Shown one piece after another: positions 12,031 through 22,300 of a DNA stretch of 25,775 nucleotides (its first letter is position 1; every line of letters starts with the position of its first letter). The stretch is from a virus. Under the pieces are notes generated by a model. The model did not search any database. It was given only the letters and a program-made list of their open reading frames with translations, and was not told the origin of the DNA. A program made the position numbers and the translations under genes. Location: positions 1-25,775 of the IMG/VR virus record IMGVR_UViG_3300020473_001533; one strand, 5' to 3'.

Positions 12031-13942
12031 AGGATTATCTACCAAGGTTCTGCTTGGACCATGGAAGGGTATGGAAGAGCGTGAGAACTATCAGACCGAT
12101 GACCACTGCTCCATGGCCCTTAATGTCGATTTCTCTCGCGGGTACATAGAGGCAAGGGAAGGATTTAGCAGGCACATTGCAACAACAAGTGACAGAGCAA
12201 ACCTGCACGTTGTAAAGCAAAACGGCAAAGAAAAGTTTATACTTATTGTCGGTGTTGACTCTAATAACAATCCAAGGTTTGAAGCATACGATCTCGAAAC
12301 AAAGACACTTGGTTCAGCTCAGGAGTTAAGCAGCCTTGGTGAGTCCATCAATAACCAGGGATTTAAGTGTTCATTTGTAGACACAATACTCACAAGGGAT
12401 GAAGACGGTGATGGCAACAGGGAATCCCCTCATCACGTAACTCTAGTTACAACAAAATCAAGCACTTACATTTTTGATCCAAAGTCAGACAAGACAAAGC
12501 TACAGAAGTTTGACGGCAGTAAAGACGTTATACGGGTAAACTCAATAAACTGGGGCTATTGGACAACTGTTCCACGTGGTTGTATCTCCGCAGAGCACAA
12601 GTCAATGATCTTCTACGCCGGGTTTGAAGAGGGGTTTACCGTTGGGTTAACCAGCCCAATGGACGAACTGCAGCAGTATATCCCAGAGGCACTGTTCATG
12701 TTTCAGGACAGGAGCACGTTCCAGCTAGGTCCGCAGTTCTTTGCGTGGTCAGACCCGTTTGACCCGTTTGGCATAGCCGCTTATCACTTCATGGGAGTAG
12801 ATGAGAATGAAAAGATAACTGCTCTAAAGAGCTTTAAGGAGCAGCTAGTTGTCTTCACAGAAAAATCTATTTACATAATGAGCGGCGCAACCGATGAGAC
12901 TTACGAGCTATTTAAAGTAGTGGAGGGTCCTGGTTGCATATCACACAACAGCGTTGTTGAGGTTGCTGGCGCTTTATATTACATGGCCAAAGACGGCGTG
13001 TATATGTTTGTAAGTGAAGGGCCTGAAGGAGCTGTTCAAAAGCTGTCTAAGCCCATTGATTCCTTGTTTACAGGAAAGCACACATCTACTTATGTAGGGA
13101 GCGAAAAGGCCAGAAACCTCCTTGTTGGCGTTGGCTACCCCTTTCATGCCGATATGCAGACAATGGATAGGTGCAATGGGCTGCACGTTCAGTCTAGAAA
13201 TCAAATATGGTGGAGCGTCAACCAGATAGGCTCATTTTCGGGAACTGAAATATGGGGCCTTACGATAGTGTATGATTACGTTCATCAAGCGTGGTCAATT
13301 TATGCAACTAATGTTCTGGCAAATGGCAATAAAATGTCTTGCATGTACGATGGTGTTGTTGTTTCAGGCGGCAAAAAAGAAGAGGTTTACACCAGCACAT
13401 CGGGCGTAACAAACGGCTTGCTAAAATACGGTTCAATTGGTGATGACGATGGCAGTACCGCAGAACGCTCTGTTCCAATGTTGTATATAACTGGAAGACT
13501 GCTCAAGGAAAATGAAAGGGTAATGACATTTAGGCCGGTCAGGCTAAAGATGCTTAGTTGGGGAAAGAAGCAAAGCTCAGACCCAGCCAAATGGTTTGTT
13601 GAGGGCGAAGAAGCTCATGCCGATTTTTATTACAAAGACGCTAATGGTAATTTCCAAGAATCAACAGACAGGCAGTTTACTGAAGGCACGGTAGACCTGC
13701 ATCCAGCAGAAGACATGCATTTCTTTTATAACGATGCTGGAACCTACCTAACTGATGGCGGAGCAAATACCGACCTTAAGTACCAGGACGTTGATTGGTT
13801 TACCAGCAAGCTAGAAAACGGCTCAGTTAAGTCTAGGACTATTCGCGTTGGGTTAATGAGCGGCTACGGCGATGCGGTTAGGTCTGGCGAGCTGATAGTT
13901 CAAGGGCTTCTTATTGACTCAGATGCAGGTGATTCAAGATGA
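12014..13942 (+). CDS. Beta-propeller-like tail hub/nozzle protein
   Basis: About 642 residues. The GPWKGMEERENY segment and NVDFSRGYIEAREGFSRH resemble the opening of phage tail-hub proteins (T7 gp12/P22 gp10-like nozzles). The central part (ALKSFKEQLVVFTEKSIYIM and GPGCISHNSVVEVAGALYYM, then AKDGVYMF) shows the repeated blades of a propeller. The start is uncertain: GTG at 12014 (overlapping the previous gene by 17 bases, GGAG upstream) keeps the GPWKGM segment, whereas the first ATG in the conserved region (12071) would lose GPWKG. The stop overlaps the next gene by ATGA. Confidence 0.72.
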   Translation: MARGSKGLSTKVLLGPWKGMEERENYQTDDHCSMALNVDFSRGYIEAREGFSRHIATTSDRANLHVVKQNGKEKFILIVGVDSNNNPRFEAYDLETKTLGSAQELSSLGESINNQGFKCSFVDTILTRDEDGDGNRESPHHVTLVTTKSSTYIFDPKSDKTKLQKFDGSKDVIRVNSINWGYWTTVPRGCISAEHKSMIFYAGFEEGFTVGLTSPMDELQQYIPEALFMFQDRSTFQLGPQFFAWSDPFDPFGIAAYHFMGVDENEKITALKSFKEQLVVFTEKSIYIMSGATDETYELFKVVEGPGCISHNSVVEVAGALYYMAKDGVYMFVSEGPEGAVQKLSKPIDSLFTGKHTSTYVGSEKARNLLVGVGYPFHADMQTMDRCNGLHVQSRNQIWWSVNQIGSFSGTEIWGLTIVYDYVHQAWSIYATNVLANGNKMSCMYDGVVVSGGKKEEVYTSTSGVTNGLLKYGSIGDDDGSTAERSVPMLYITGRLLKENERVMTFRPVRLKMLSWGKKQSSDPAKWFVEGEEAHADFYYKDANGNFQESTDRQFTEGTVDLHPAEDMHFFYNDAGTYLTDGGANTDLKYQDVDWFTSKLENGSVKSRTIRVGLMSGYGDAVRSGELIVQGLLIDSDAGDSR

Positions 13943-14700
13943 GCGGGCCTATAGTAAGAAGGGATTTTAGACGCCCCCAAATAGTATGGACCGGCGACCA
14001 TAAGCTTAGGAAAATAGGCAGGCAGCTTGAGGCTACCCAGTTAACGAATAGAACCATTGGCCCAATAGCCAGCCCAACTCGCAGTATAAATGAAATAATT
14101 GGCCTTCTTGGGGATGGCGGCGGTCGAGTCTTTCTTACGGAAGGGGAGTGGATTTTTAATGAAAATCTATCCACAAATAGAAATTCTATTCATTTGGCGT
14201 CAACGTCCCCCGGTAGAACGGTATTCAAAAGGCCGCTAGCCAAGTCCTCTTCAACCGAAGTCATGTCATTTACTGGTAATGATGTGATTCTCGACGGCAT
14301 TCGTTTTATCGATGAAGGAAATAGCACGCCAACATACATGATTTCTATGTCAGGGCAGCGTTGTGTAATAAAAAATTGTGTTTTCGAGGACGTTTATGGC
14401 GGCATAAAAATCACTGGCGACTGGTGCGCCATAAGGGACTGCACCTTTATAACAGCCACTGGCCGCGCTATTGAGTTCTCTGGTACCGCAAGGAATGGTA
14501 TTGTAATCGGCAACATTATCCAGTCCGGTGGCGGTGATGTTCATCTCGGGGATAGTGTTACCAGAACAGGGGTACTGTATAACGTGTTTGATAATGAAAG
14601 TAGTGGAGATGTAAGGGTAAGCTACTTTGCCGACAGAGAGATTGTCACGGGGTCTGCCCTTAACGTTGTCCACTCAGACCAAGTGCAGGAGCGATACTAA
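13939..14700 (+). CDS. Right-handed beta-helix protein, tailspike-like
   Basis: 253 residues. From about residue 55 the sequence has the short repeated strands of a pectate-lyase-like beta-helix: GGGRVFLTEGEWIFNENL, then VMSFTGNDVILDGIRFIDEG, QRCVIKNCVFEDVYGGIKIT, DWCAIRDCTFITATGRAIEF and GIVIGNIIQSGGGDVHLG. The repeated 'I.(N/D)C.F' rungs are diagnostic. The first 50 residues (RRDFRRPQIVWTGDHKL) would attach it to the virion. It is short for a tailspike with glycan hydrolase activity, so a fibre base or adhesin is equally possible. The start overlaps the previous stop (ATGA). Confidence 0.72.
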   Translation: MSGPIVRRDFRRPQIVWTGDHKLRKIGRQLEATQLTNRTIGPIASPTRSINEIIGLLGDGGGRVFLTEGEWIFNENLSTNRNSIHLASTSPGRTVFKRPLAKSSSTEVMSFTGNDVILDGIRFIDEGNSTPTYMISMSGQRCVIKNCVFEDVYGGIKITGDWCAIRDCTFITATGRAIEFSGTARNGIVIGNIIQSGGGDVHLGDSVTRTGVLYNVFDNESSGDVRVSYFADREIVTGSALNVVHSDQVQERY

Positions 14701-15218
14701 TGTCAGATCCTATTTCATTTACAGATATACAGGCTGGTCAAGTTGTATCGGCAGCGACACTCAAAGGTAACTTTGATAAAGTAAACACGTACCTTTCTTC
14801 GACAAAGGTTGATTTACCTTACATAAAAAAACAGTACGCCTCTTCGTGCGTATCATTTAATCATGATACCGTCGCAAGCTCTGGTACCGAAATTGTGCAT
14901 TACCATGCATTCAAGCCTGCTGATGATATTGAGCTGGTTCAAGTCCAGCTTTATGTCAGAGGAATACAAGGCAGCCCAGGTATAAAGGCCCAGCTTTACA
15001 CTGCGTACGATGGCTCGGATTACTCAGGGGCTATGCTTAGTGACGATTTGTCTGTTGCGTCTTCAAATACTTGGGACACTGATTCTTCTCCAGCAACGAC
15101 AACAAGGCTAAGTGGACAGCCGATTTACATTAAAGTTTGGAATACAAACTCATCAGCCAGCAATGACGCAATGGATGTAACGCTTAACATCTGGTTCAAG
15201 TCTAAGCATCGGGAGTAG
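14700..15218 (+). CDS. Fibre-like small structural protein
   Basis: 172 residues. The N-terminus (SFTDIQAGQVVSAATLKGNF, then DKVNTYL) resembles the short collar segment found in phage fibre and baseplate-associated proteins, followed by a beta-sandwich-like domain (IVHYHAFKPADDIELVQVQL, then LNIWFKSKHRE). AGGAG precedes the start, which shares its A with the previous stop. Likely virion surface; exact role unknown. Confidence 0.6.
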   Translation: MSDPISFTDIQAGQVVSAATLKGNFDKVNTYLSSTKVDLPYIKKQYASSCVSFNHDTVASSGTEIVHYHAFKPADDIELVQVQLYVRGIQGSPGIKAQLYTAYDGSDYSGAMLSDDLSVASSNTWDTDSSPATTTRLSGQPIYIKVWNTNSSASNDAMDVTLNIWFKSKHRE

Positions 15219-15220
15219 AT

Positions 15221-16738
15221 ATGGCCTATCAAGATAAGGGCGGTTACAAAAACCCGCAGATACCAAAACCAAGAGATGCAGAAGGCGCTCCACCGGCAGG
15301 ACTTTCATCGCCAGTTGCCCCCAGTCGGGGAAATGGGCTTATGGGAAGAGCGGCCGCTGCAAGGGTGAGGCAAACTAAACCTGGTCAACCGCCAATACCA
15401 TCTCCTCCTGTTGCTCAGCAGCAGGAACAAAGGCAGAAGCTTGCCCCAGTTGTCGATCCAGGGCAGCGGAAAGATGATATTGAAAGAGAAAGAATCCGAC
15501 TTGGGCAGCAAACAGAGCAGAGAAAAAGAGCTGAAGAGCAAAGAAAGCGGGCTGACTCGAACTACAGGCTACAGGCGCTTCAAGGGTTAGCCGGGAAAGG
15601 CAGCACCATGGCAGCGCAAGGGCTTTCAACTCCTGCTGCTGGCGTTGGAATGGAATACAACCCAATGGCAGCGCAAGCTCCCGCTTCACCCTATGCGTAT
15701 CAGATGGAAGGCGCGGAAAAGCCGACAAGCATTTCGCCGCCTTCTTCTCCGTTTTCACCTTCCGATGAAGAGGAAAAGAAGAAGCAAGAATCTTCGTACG
15801 CTCAAATAGCTGAAAAACTAAAAGAGCAGGGCTGGGCCGAACAAGAAGACGGCACGTTAGCTCCTCCTAGTGAATCCCAGAGACTCCCTGATGATTCTGA
15901 GAGATCTCCAGAAGAATGGGGCAAAAAGGCAGGCGCTGTACAGGAGAAAAATTTTTACAATAAAGAAGGGGAACTTGTCGGATATTACAAAGATGGGAAG
16001 TTCTATCACAAAAGCGGAAAGGGATGGACTGAAGGCAACGAGGGGTGGGCAAATATGTATGAGTCCCTGGTTCAGTCAGGGGAGTTTACCGAAAGCGGTG
16101 AAGTGACATCCGGAGATCTCGCCGCTAAGGGCATGGTTCACCAAGCTGTAGATAAAATGTCTAGCTGGCTTGAGAAGCAAACTGGAATACCAGAAGAGCA
16201 GTTAAAGGGTCAAATAGCGCAAGTTCATATGCAATCTGCTGATCAAATAGCTAAGTTTGCAAACATGATGGCTGCTCGTGGTGTTGGGTCTGGCGGTCTT
16301 ATGGCAGCAGGTATGGGCCAAATTGCATCTCAAACCGTTGCCGCTATATCAAACATTAGATTTGAAAACGAAAAGCTCAAGATCGAGGAGCAGCTCAATA
16401 AGATGAAGACGATGGCAGCTATGGCTGGTCAGTTTTTGTCCGAAGAAAATAGAATGGAAATCTTTGAAAAGATGAATGCGCTTGAGCAACGCAAGCAGGC
16501 ATGGCTTGAGAAGCAAGACACCATTTCTAACACATGGGCTGACCTAAACGACTACATTGCCCTCCTTGGTGGCGATGGATGGCACCATGAAACTTTAGCT
16601 TGGGTTACTAAGCAGATCGATAATGGTGTCCCTCATTGGGAAATTGCAAAATACATAAGGGTGATGGATGGTAATAAAATAGGTTGGTTTAATCCTGATA
16701 ATCCTCAAGACCCAAACCAGCATTTTGATTTATTCTAG
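15221..16738 (+). CDS. Putative internal virion/ejection protein (505 aa)
   Basis: Low-complexity N-terminal half (Pro, Gln, Ala; basic helices RKDDIERERIRLGQQ and QRKRAEEQRKRADSN), a KNFYNKEGELVGYYKDGKFY beta patch near residue 240, and then long amphipathic helices with MMAARGVGSGGLMAAGMGQI (about 348-367) and a coiled coil (FENEKLKIEEQLNKMKTMAA). Small-residue helices of this kind occur in DNA-ejection proteins of short-tailed phages that insert in the host envelope. It opens a block of three large genes. Function inferred from composition and position. Confidence 0.55.
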   Translation: MAYQDKGGYKNPQIPKPRDAEGAPPAGLSSPVAPSRGNGLMGRAAAARVRQTKPGQPPIPSPPVAQQQEQRQKLAPVVDPGQRKDDIERERIRLGQQTEQRKRAEEQRKRADSNYRLQALQGLAGKGSTMAAQGLSTPAAGVGMEYNPMAAQAPASPYAYQMEGAEKPTSISPPSSPFSPSDEEEKKKQESSYAQIAEKLKEQGWAEQEDGTLAPPSESQRLPDDSERSPEEWGKKAGAVQEKNFYNKEGELVGYYKDGKFYHKSGKGWTEGNEGWANMYESLVQSGEFTESGEVTSGDLAAKGMVHQAVDKMSSWLEKQTGIPEEQLKGQIAQVHMQSADQIAKFANMMAARGVGSGGLMAAGMGQIASQTVAAISNIRFENEKLKIEEQLNKMKTMAAMAGQFLSEENRMEIFEKMNALEQRKQAWLEKQDTISNTWADLNDYIALLGGDGWHHETLAWVTKQIDNGVPHWEIAKYIRVMDGNKIGWFNPDNPQDPNQHFDLF

Positions 16739-16749
16739 GGGGGTGAAAA

Positions 16750-19308
16750 ATGGCATACGGAAGATCACCAATAGCACCGTACTACCTCAATACAATCGCT
16801 AAAGCTCGCGCCGAAGAAAAGATGCTTGAAAAGCGAATAAAGGCAGAAAAAGAAGAAGCTGCAAAAGACAGGTGGCTTAAGGCTGGAATGGGTGTTGTTG
16901 ACATTGGTGCCCGGTTTGGAATGCAAGCCTATGATGATTATCTAAAACGTGAGGCTGAAAAGGAAAAGCTGGTTGGCCCAATTGACACACTGGCCGCAGC
17001 CGCAGATGCCGCCGTTGCTGCTGAAGATAAGAAAGTAAAAGACGAATTTTACAGCAGCAGGGGCGGTCTTCTTGACGCTATAAACAGATATAAGCCACCT
17101 TCAGCGAAAGAGCCAACGGGCATGTGGCGGGATGGTAAGTTCTATCCGTTTGTGGACCCAAAGCACGGCCTTGGTTATGGTGAACCCTCGGGCGGACCTC
17201 CACCTTCAGCTCAAACACCTTTACCAGCACCAGAACCAGCACCGGAGCCTGAGCCAGCACCAGAACCAGCACCGGAGCCTGAGCCAGCACCAGAACCAGA
17301 GCCACCATCGCTGCCTACAGAAGAGCCACCAAAGCCACCACCGCTGCTTGCGCCACCGCCTGAGCCTAAACCACCTGGCGGCGAACCAACATTTCTTGAG
17401 CAAGCGGGTCAGGCGTACAATACGGCCCTGAGCATGGGCGATATCCCTGGGACTGCCGATCCTGGGACTGACGATCCTGGGACTGACGATCCTGGAACTG
17501 GGCCAGAGCTAGGAAAAATGCAGCCGTCTTACGGCACTGCCAGCTCAAGCACACTGGCCAAAGAAAATCCATATGTGACTCAACCGCCCAGAGCGACAGA
17601 TGATCCGCTTACGAAGTGGATGAAGCAATTCTATGGCGCTGCCAAGGGTGGCCCGCCCCCAAAGGGTATGCCGCCGGAAGTAACCAGCAAGCATCTTGAG
17701 GCTCATGGATATTTACAGGCTGACGGCACTAGGCTTAGCCTTGCGGAACTTCGCAGAAGGTACCCGAACGACAGAGATCTCCGCGACGCAATCTACGCAT
17801 CAAAAGTGCTGGAAAAAGATAATCTAGATAAGGCGTTCAAACGTTCTCAGATAGAAACCCTTGCGTATGAAAGAGCAATGAGGCCAGCCAAATTGCTGGA
17901 CATGGTTTTATCAAACCAGCAAGCCTTTACAGCAAATGAAATAAGTTTAGAGCAGGCAAGAAATCAGTACGAAAGACTGCTGATGTCCGCACGTGAATAC
18001 AACAAAGGTGTCCCAAGGGGAAAAGGCAAGAACAGGACCTGGCTGCAACCAAAAAGAAAAATCATTTTTTACGGTGATCATCATTTCTTTAAAGGCTTAC
18101 CCCTTATGAAAATGGAAGGAGCCGAAGACAGTCCCGGTACACCGCCTCAAAAGAAAACCAAAAAAAGCAGTCGCCGCCCAAAGGGTAATCAGCCTCCACT
18201 GAAAGAAGATAATACTGATTTTGGCTATGTATCTGCGCGGTCAAATGCCTCCAAAGGCGGTAAAGGAGAGCGCCTTACCAACGTTCGGCTTTTTAACATG
18301 AATCAAGTGAGACTGGCTTACAACAGGGTCAAGTATGGATTTAAGGATAAAAAAGGCCACTTTGACGCCATACGAATTGGCCCTAGCCACGCCAAGCTAG
18401 ACAGGTCATACAGAAAGCTACAGGCCCTTAGCGGCCAAACAAACTCTGCTGACTGGAAAAAGGAAACTCTCGTTTTCGCTAAAATAATCAATGATGGGAA
18501 CGATGCCTACCACGTAAGTGGAGCAAGCAAGCACCCAGGCAAAAAGGCAGATCAGCATAAAGCAGACAGGCAACGTTGGGAAGCGCAGACTGGTACAAGA
18601 CTCGACAAGCTTATAAATGCGAGAAAGGCGTGGGTTGAAGCCTCAGAAAAAATAACGCTTGAAAGTGTTATGAAGGACTTTAGCGGAACAAGGCTCAGAC
18701 TCGGCAACCAAAGCAAAAATATAACTAAGGAGGATGTAAAAGCGTACATTGAGTATGAAGATATTCCTCGGCTTGCACAGGGTAAAGGAGAGGACCAACA
18801 GGCGACTATAGACTTTAACAAAGCATATATTGAGAAATTGAAGTCACTTGGCGATCGATATAAAGCCAGGTTGAAAGACAAGAAAGATAAACTTCTCAAA
18901 AATACTAAAGCTGCAATGAGGCGAAATTGGTCTTTAGTCAATGGTAAATTTGTTGCCGATGAGTCTGGTAAATATAGGTGGAAGGCAAACCCAGGTGGGC
19001 TAGACCAGTTCCTCCTTAAGGGGGTTGCTGCGCCTTCCCCTAAGTACTGGCCACTTCCGTCTTACGATAAAGGTGGCCCTGTAACCTCCGACGGTTTCCT
19101 TACCGATGAAAAGGGCACTCCATATGCTAGAGTTCATAAGGGTGAGCATATTGTTCCTGGCGGCGCTAATGACATGGGCGTAAACCCAGAACAAATGCTC
19201 TGGCTAAAGTGGGAGCGGCAGGATTTATCCAAGAAGCAGAAGCAGGCCGGATTTGCAAAAGACATACGCATTCTACGAAAGGCTAGAAATAGAGCCATGA
19301 GGGCATAG
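16750..19308 (+). CDS. Putative internal virion/ejection protein (852 aa)
   Basis: Starts MAYGRSPIAPYYLNT after a GGGGGG ribosome binding site. Charged helices (residues 18-85) are followed by a Pro/Glu linker of alternating PAPEPEPAPEP units (about 158-187), a PGTDDPGTDDPGTG repeat (about 233-251), a long basic region, and the C-terminal YDKGGPVTSDGFL...RVHKGEHIVPGG (about 771-805). A 'GGPV...GE-x-V-P' phrase of this type is often seen at the end of tape-measure and ejection proteins. I infer a virion-internal protein; the Pro-rich part would be extended and flexible. Confidence 0.55.
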   Translation: MAYGRSPIAPYYLNTIAKARAEEKMLEKRIKAEKEEAAKDRWLKAGMGVVDIGARFGMQAYDDYLKREAEKEKLVGPIDTLAAAADAAVAAEDKKVKDEFYSSRGGLLDAINRYKPPSAKEPTGMWRDGKFYPFVDPKHGLGYGEPSGGPPPSAQTPLPAPEPAPEPEPAPEPAPEPEPAPEPEPPSLPTEEPPKPPPLLAPPPEPKPPGGEPTFLEQAGQAYNTALSMGDIPGTADPGTDDPGTDDPGTGPELGKMQPSYGTASSSTLAKENPYVTQPPRATDDPLTKWMKQFYGAAKGGPPPKGMPPEVTSKHLEAHGYLQADGTRLSLAELRRRYPNDRDLRDAIYASKVLEKDNLDKAFKRSQIETLAYERAMRPAKLLDMVLSNQQAFTANEISLEQARNQYERLLMSAREYNKGVPRGKGKNRTWLQPKRKIIFYGDHHFFKGLPLMKMEGAEDSPGTPPQKKTKKSSRRPKGNQPPLKEDNTDFGYVSARSNASKGGKGERLTNVRLFNMNQVRLAYNRVKYGFKDKKGHFDAIRIGPSHAKLDRSYRKLQALSGQTNSADWKKETLVFAKIINDGNDAYHVSGASKHPGKKADQHKADRQRWEAQTGTRLDKLINARKAWVEASEKITLESVMKDFSGTRLRLGNQSKNITKEDVKAYIEYEDIPRLAQGKGEDQQATIDFNKAYIEKLKSLGDRYKARLKDKKDKLLKNTKAAMRRNWSLVNGKFVADESGKYRWKANPGGLDQFLLKGVAAPSPKYWPLPSYDKGGPVTSDGFLTDEKGTPYARVHKGEHIVPGGANDMGVNPEQMLWLKWERQDLSKKQKQAGFAKDIRILRKARNRAMRA
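17224..17299 (+). repeat. 30-bp tandem repeat in coding sequence
   Basis: A 30-base unit beginning CCAGCACCAGAACCAGCACC is present twice in full (17224-17253, 17254-17283) and then in part (16 bases). It encodes alternating Pro-Ala and Pro-Glu residues of a linker. Copy number may vary between related phages. Confidence 0.85.
17446..17505 (+). repeat. 15-bp tandem repeat in coding sequence
   Basis: CCTGGGACTGACGAT and close variants recur four times, at 17446, 17461, 17476 and 17491 (the last diverging), coding for PGT(D/A)D units. It lies about 150 bases after the Pro/Glu repeat in the same gene, so the two repeats probably form one disordered spacer. Confidence 0.85.
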
Positions 19309-19310
19309 CG

Positions 19311-22300
19311 GTGAGCTTTCTTGACATAGTTAAGTCTCGCATGAAACGCGAGATGGACGCATACAAGCGAACTCAAGATGTGAAGTCTTGGCGTTCCAAG
19401 TTCAAGGAAGATGAACCAATTGGCGTTCCAGTCCATGAAGATTCACCGGAAGGGTATTTTAGGGGATTTGATAAAGACACTGGTACGCCAGGGCTATCTG
19501 CTCAAGAGCTTCTAGAGAGAAGCACTCCGCACAGGGAGCGGCAGCAGCAGCTTGCCATGAAGTATAAAGGAGCTGGCTTTCCAACCGTTGATTGGCCTGG
19601 ACCGCAGGGAGCTTTCTTTACTGACGGAAAGCCTGAGTATATGTACAGCGGCACACAAGTAACTCCAGAGCAGATGGGGTATGCTTTTGATCCAAGCGCA
19701 TTAAGCGACAAGTCTCCAGTTACCGGATTGGTTGACCCTGTAGAAAAGGCTAAGTTTTCTGATGGCCCGGGAAGCGTAACTATTTCAGATGCCAGAAGAA
19801 TCCTCCCTAAAATTATCACAGATGATTTTTCTGAGGTGTGGAATGAAAAATATAGAGATGCGCTAAATCAACTTCCCTATGAAGATCGCGATGCCATACG
19901 AGAGAGAACAAAGTCTGGCGCTAATTACGATGACATTCTAAATAAAAACTCTAGCCTGCTAACGCCCTTACAGGCGCAGATAATTAGATTTGGAAAATCT
20001 CTTACCCCTGAAGAGGCCAACGAGATTGAATCTAAGATGGCTTTTGATAGGCCGGATGATCCCAGGCTCTTTAGGCAATTTCATATTAAAGAACCAGAGC
20101 CTACTTTTGCAGGTAAAGGTGGCAGGTTTTCGTATCAGATAACTACAGGCCGTCCTGACCAGTCCGGCACAAGGCTCGTAACGCCTGAAGATTTACCGGA
20201 GGGCTACAATTATAGTCACCTTGACGGGATTCGGGCTGGCAGAACGAAACAAGCTATCTCTGCTCTTCCTGCTGGCAATGTGCCAGGGCTAAGGGCAATA
20301 ACAAAAGGTCAGTTAGTAAGGCCAAACCTTCCTGAGTGGATGGAGAAAGACCAAGTTAAGCCACTTCTGTATGACCCAAAATATACCGGGAGGCTTATCG
20401 GTGAAGCTTCATACGATGAGGATATTGCCGCTCATATAATGCAGACTCCTGGTATGCTTGCGAATTTTCTTAGTAAGCACGTTATCTATATTTCGGCGTT
20501 AGATAATCGACCTGCTGGCGAGAAGTTAGTGCAGACATCTTCCCCAGTTGTTTTAGCGCCGTCCATCTCAATGGGACTTAACGTTTGGGGTAGCGCCATT
20601 GCTTCCGGTGCCGCAGCAGTTCTTGGCATAGGCCCTGAAATAGATGATAAGTATTCTCAAGATTGGATTGAAAGAGTAAGGCATATTCCTGACCACGTTG
20701 GGGGTAAAGAAAAAGATCAGCCAAGTTTACTCCAAGATGTTGTAGATCATTTCGGCCCAAACTTCTGGGAGATTGGGTACGGTATGACATTTGGCTTATA
20801 CCAAGGGTTTCAGAAATACGTTAATCCATTTTCAAGAAAGAACGTATGGTCCTCAGAGAAATCTCTTCGTCAGGGATATGATGAGTTTACGCACGGCACT
20901 GGCAACATGGCCGCTGAGATGCTGAACTCCGCATACAGATCTGTGCCTGGAGTTGACTGGGAAAGAATGATGCGAGAAAGGCCGGTTGAGGTCTTCCTAA
21001 ACCTTACCATGGTCCGCACCCCTCTCGTTAAAATGGCGCGCGGAAAGGCTGCCAAGCATAGAGAAAACATAGCAAATAGACTTGAAGAGCGTACACTTTT
21101 TATTAAAGAACAGGCCAAGCAAGCTAATCGCGCCTCTGAATGGGGCCATGGGATTTCTTTCAATCAAGTCCTTGGTAGAAGGGTTGCAAAATATGAAAAG
21201 CTAGCCAATGATTTTCACAAAATGCAGGCCAATGATTTAGCGGAGGCCCGTGCTTTCGATAATATTGCTGATGCCCTTCAGGTTGTTGCCGCACCAAGCG
21301 TTTTTACCCCGCTGGATTTAGCAACTATTGGCATTAGAAGGTTAATAAAAAACCCAGGACAGGGGTTTCTGCGGTACCTGATGATGTCTCCTATGTCGAG
21401 AGCGATGGCAAGTAAGGCACTTGCTGTGTTTCATGCGCTTGAGCGCGAAGGTCTTTCGCACAGCAGAAAATCAACCATGGAAATGCAAGAGCTTGCGATG
21501 GCAATGAGGGATGCTACGCCTGAAAGCGTTGCATTGAGCGACGCATGGCAAAAAGCGTTTTATGGTGGGGGTGAGTCACCGCTTGTTAAAATGGGTATGC
21601 TTGATGCCTACTCCCCAATTCCCATGGTTGATGACGTAAAGGCGCAAAAGTTAATCGATCAAGGCATGGCCGTTCGCACAGATAAAGGTGTTTTTCAGGT
21701 TATCAATGAAGCCAGCAAGGCCAAGCTCGAAGAAATGTATGGGAGCCTAACGAACACTGACGCATTTATAGGGATGAACCCGGCTAGAACATTTCAAGAA
21801 ATGGCATGGATGGAACACCGTGGGCTGTTCTTTGACAATCCAAAAAGAAACCTTGTTAATCTTGATGAGTTTGGAACATGGAGGCTCACTGATGTAGGCA
21901 AGCAAGAGCTTCAACTTGGAATAAATCAAAGGACTGGCATTCCGTTTAATCAAAGCAAGGTATCCAAAGATGTACTTCAACTTAGAAGTGAAATTGCCGG
22001 AAAGCTTGCTGTTATGAATACCTGGGGTTTAGACCTTGTTAAGAAATCACTTAGCCTATCAGATGATGCTGTAAAGCTAAACCTGGTCCACAGTCCCAAG
22101 CAACTTCGCCAAATGTTCTGGGCGCAACTCTATGAGCCTGCCGCGCTGAAAGCCGTAACTATAGAAGAGATAGCAAGGCGGCAGTCGCTTGGCGAGTCAA
22201 GATCTGTTGCTGCTGGTCCGTCCGGTTCCTTGCTGGAGAACGATCTTCGTAGCCTTGGTATACCGATAGAAGCGCGACTTGTCAGGGTCGGGGAAATGAT

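Noticed and set aside
13939-15218. Diversity-generating retroelement target near the fibre genes
   Set aside because: No template/variable repeat pair or reverse transcriptase was seen in the window.
17224-17299. CRISPR-like array
   Set aside because: The 30-base units are contiguous with no spacers and lie in frame within a gene.
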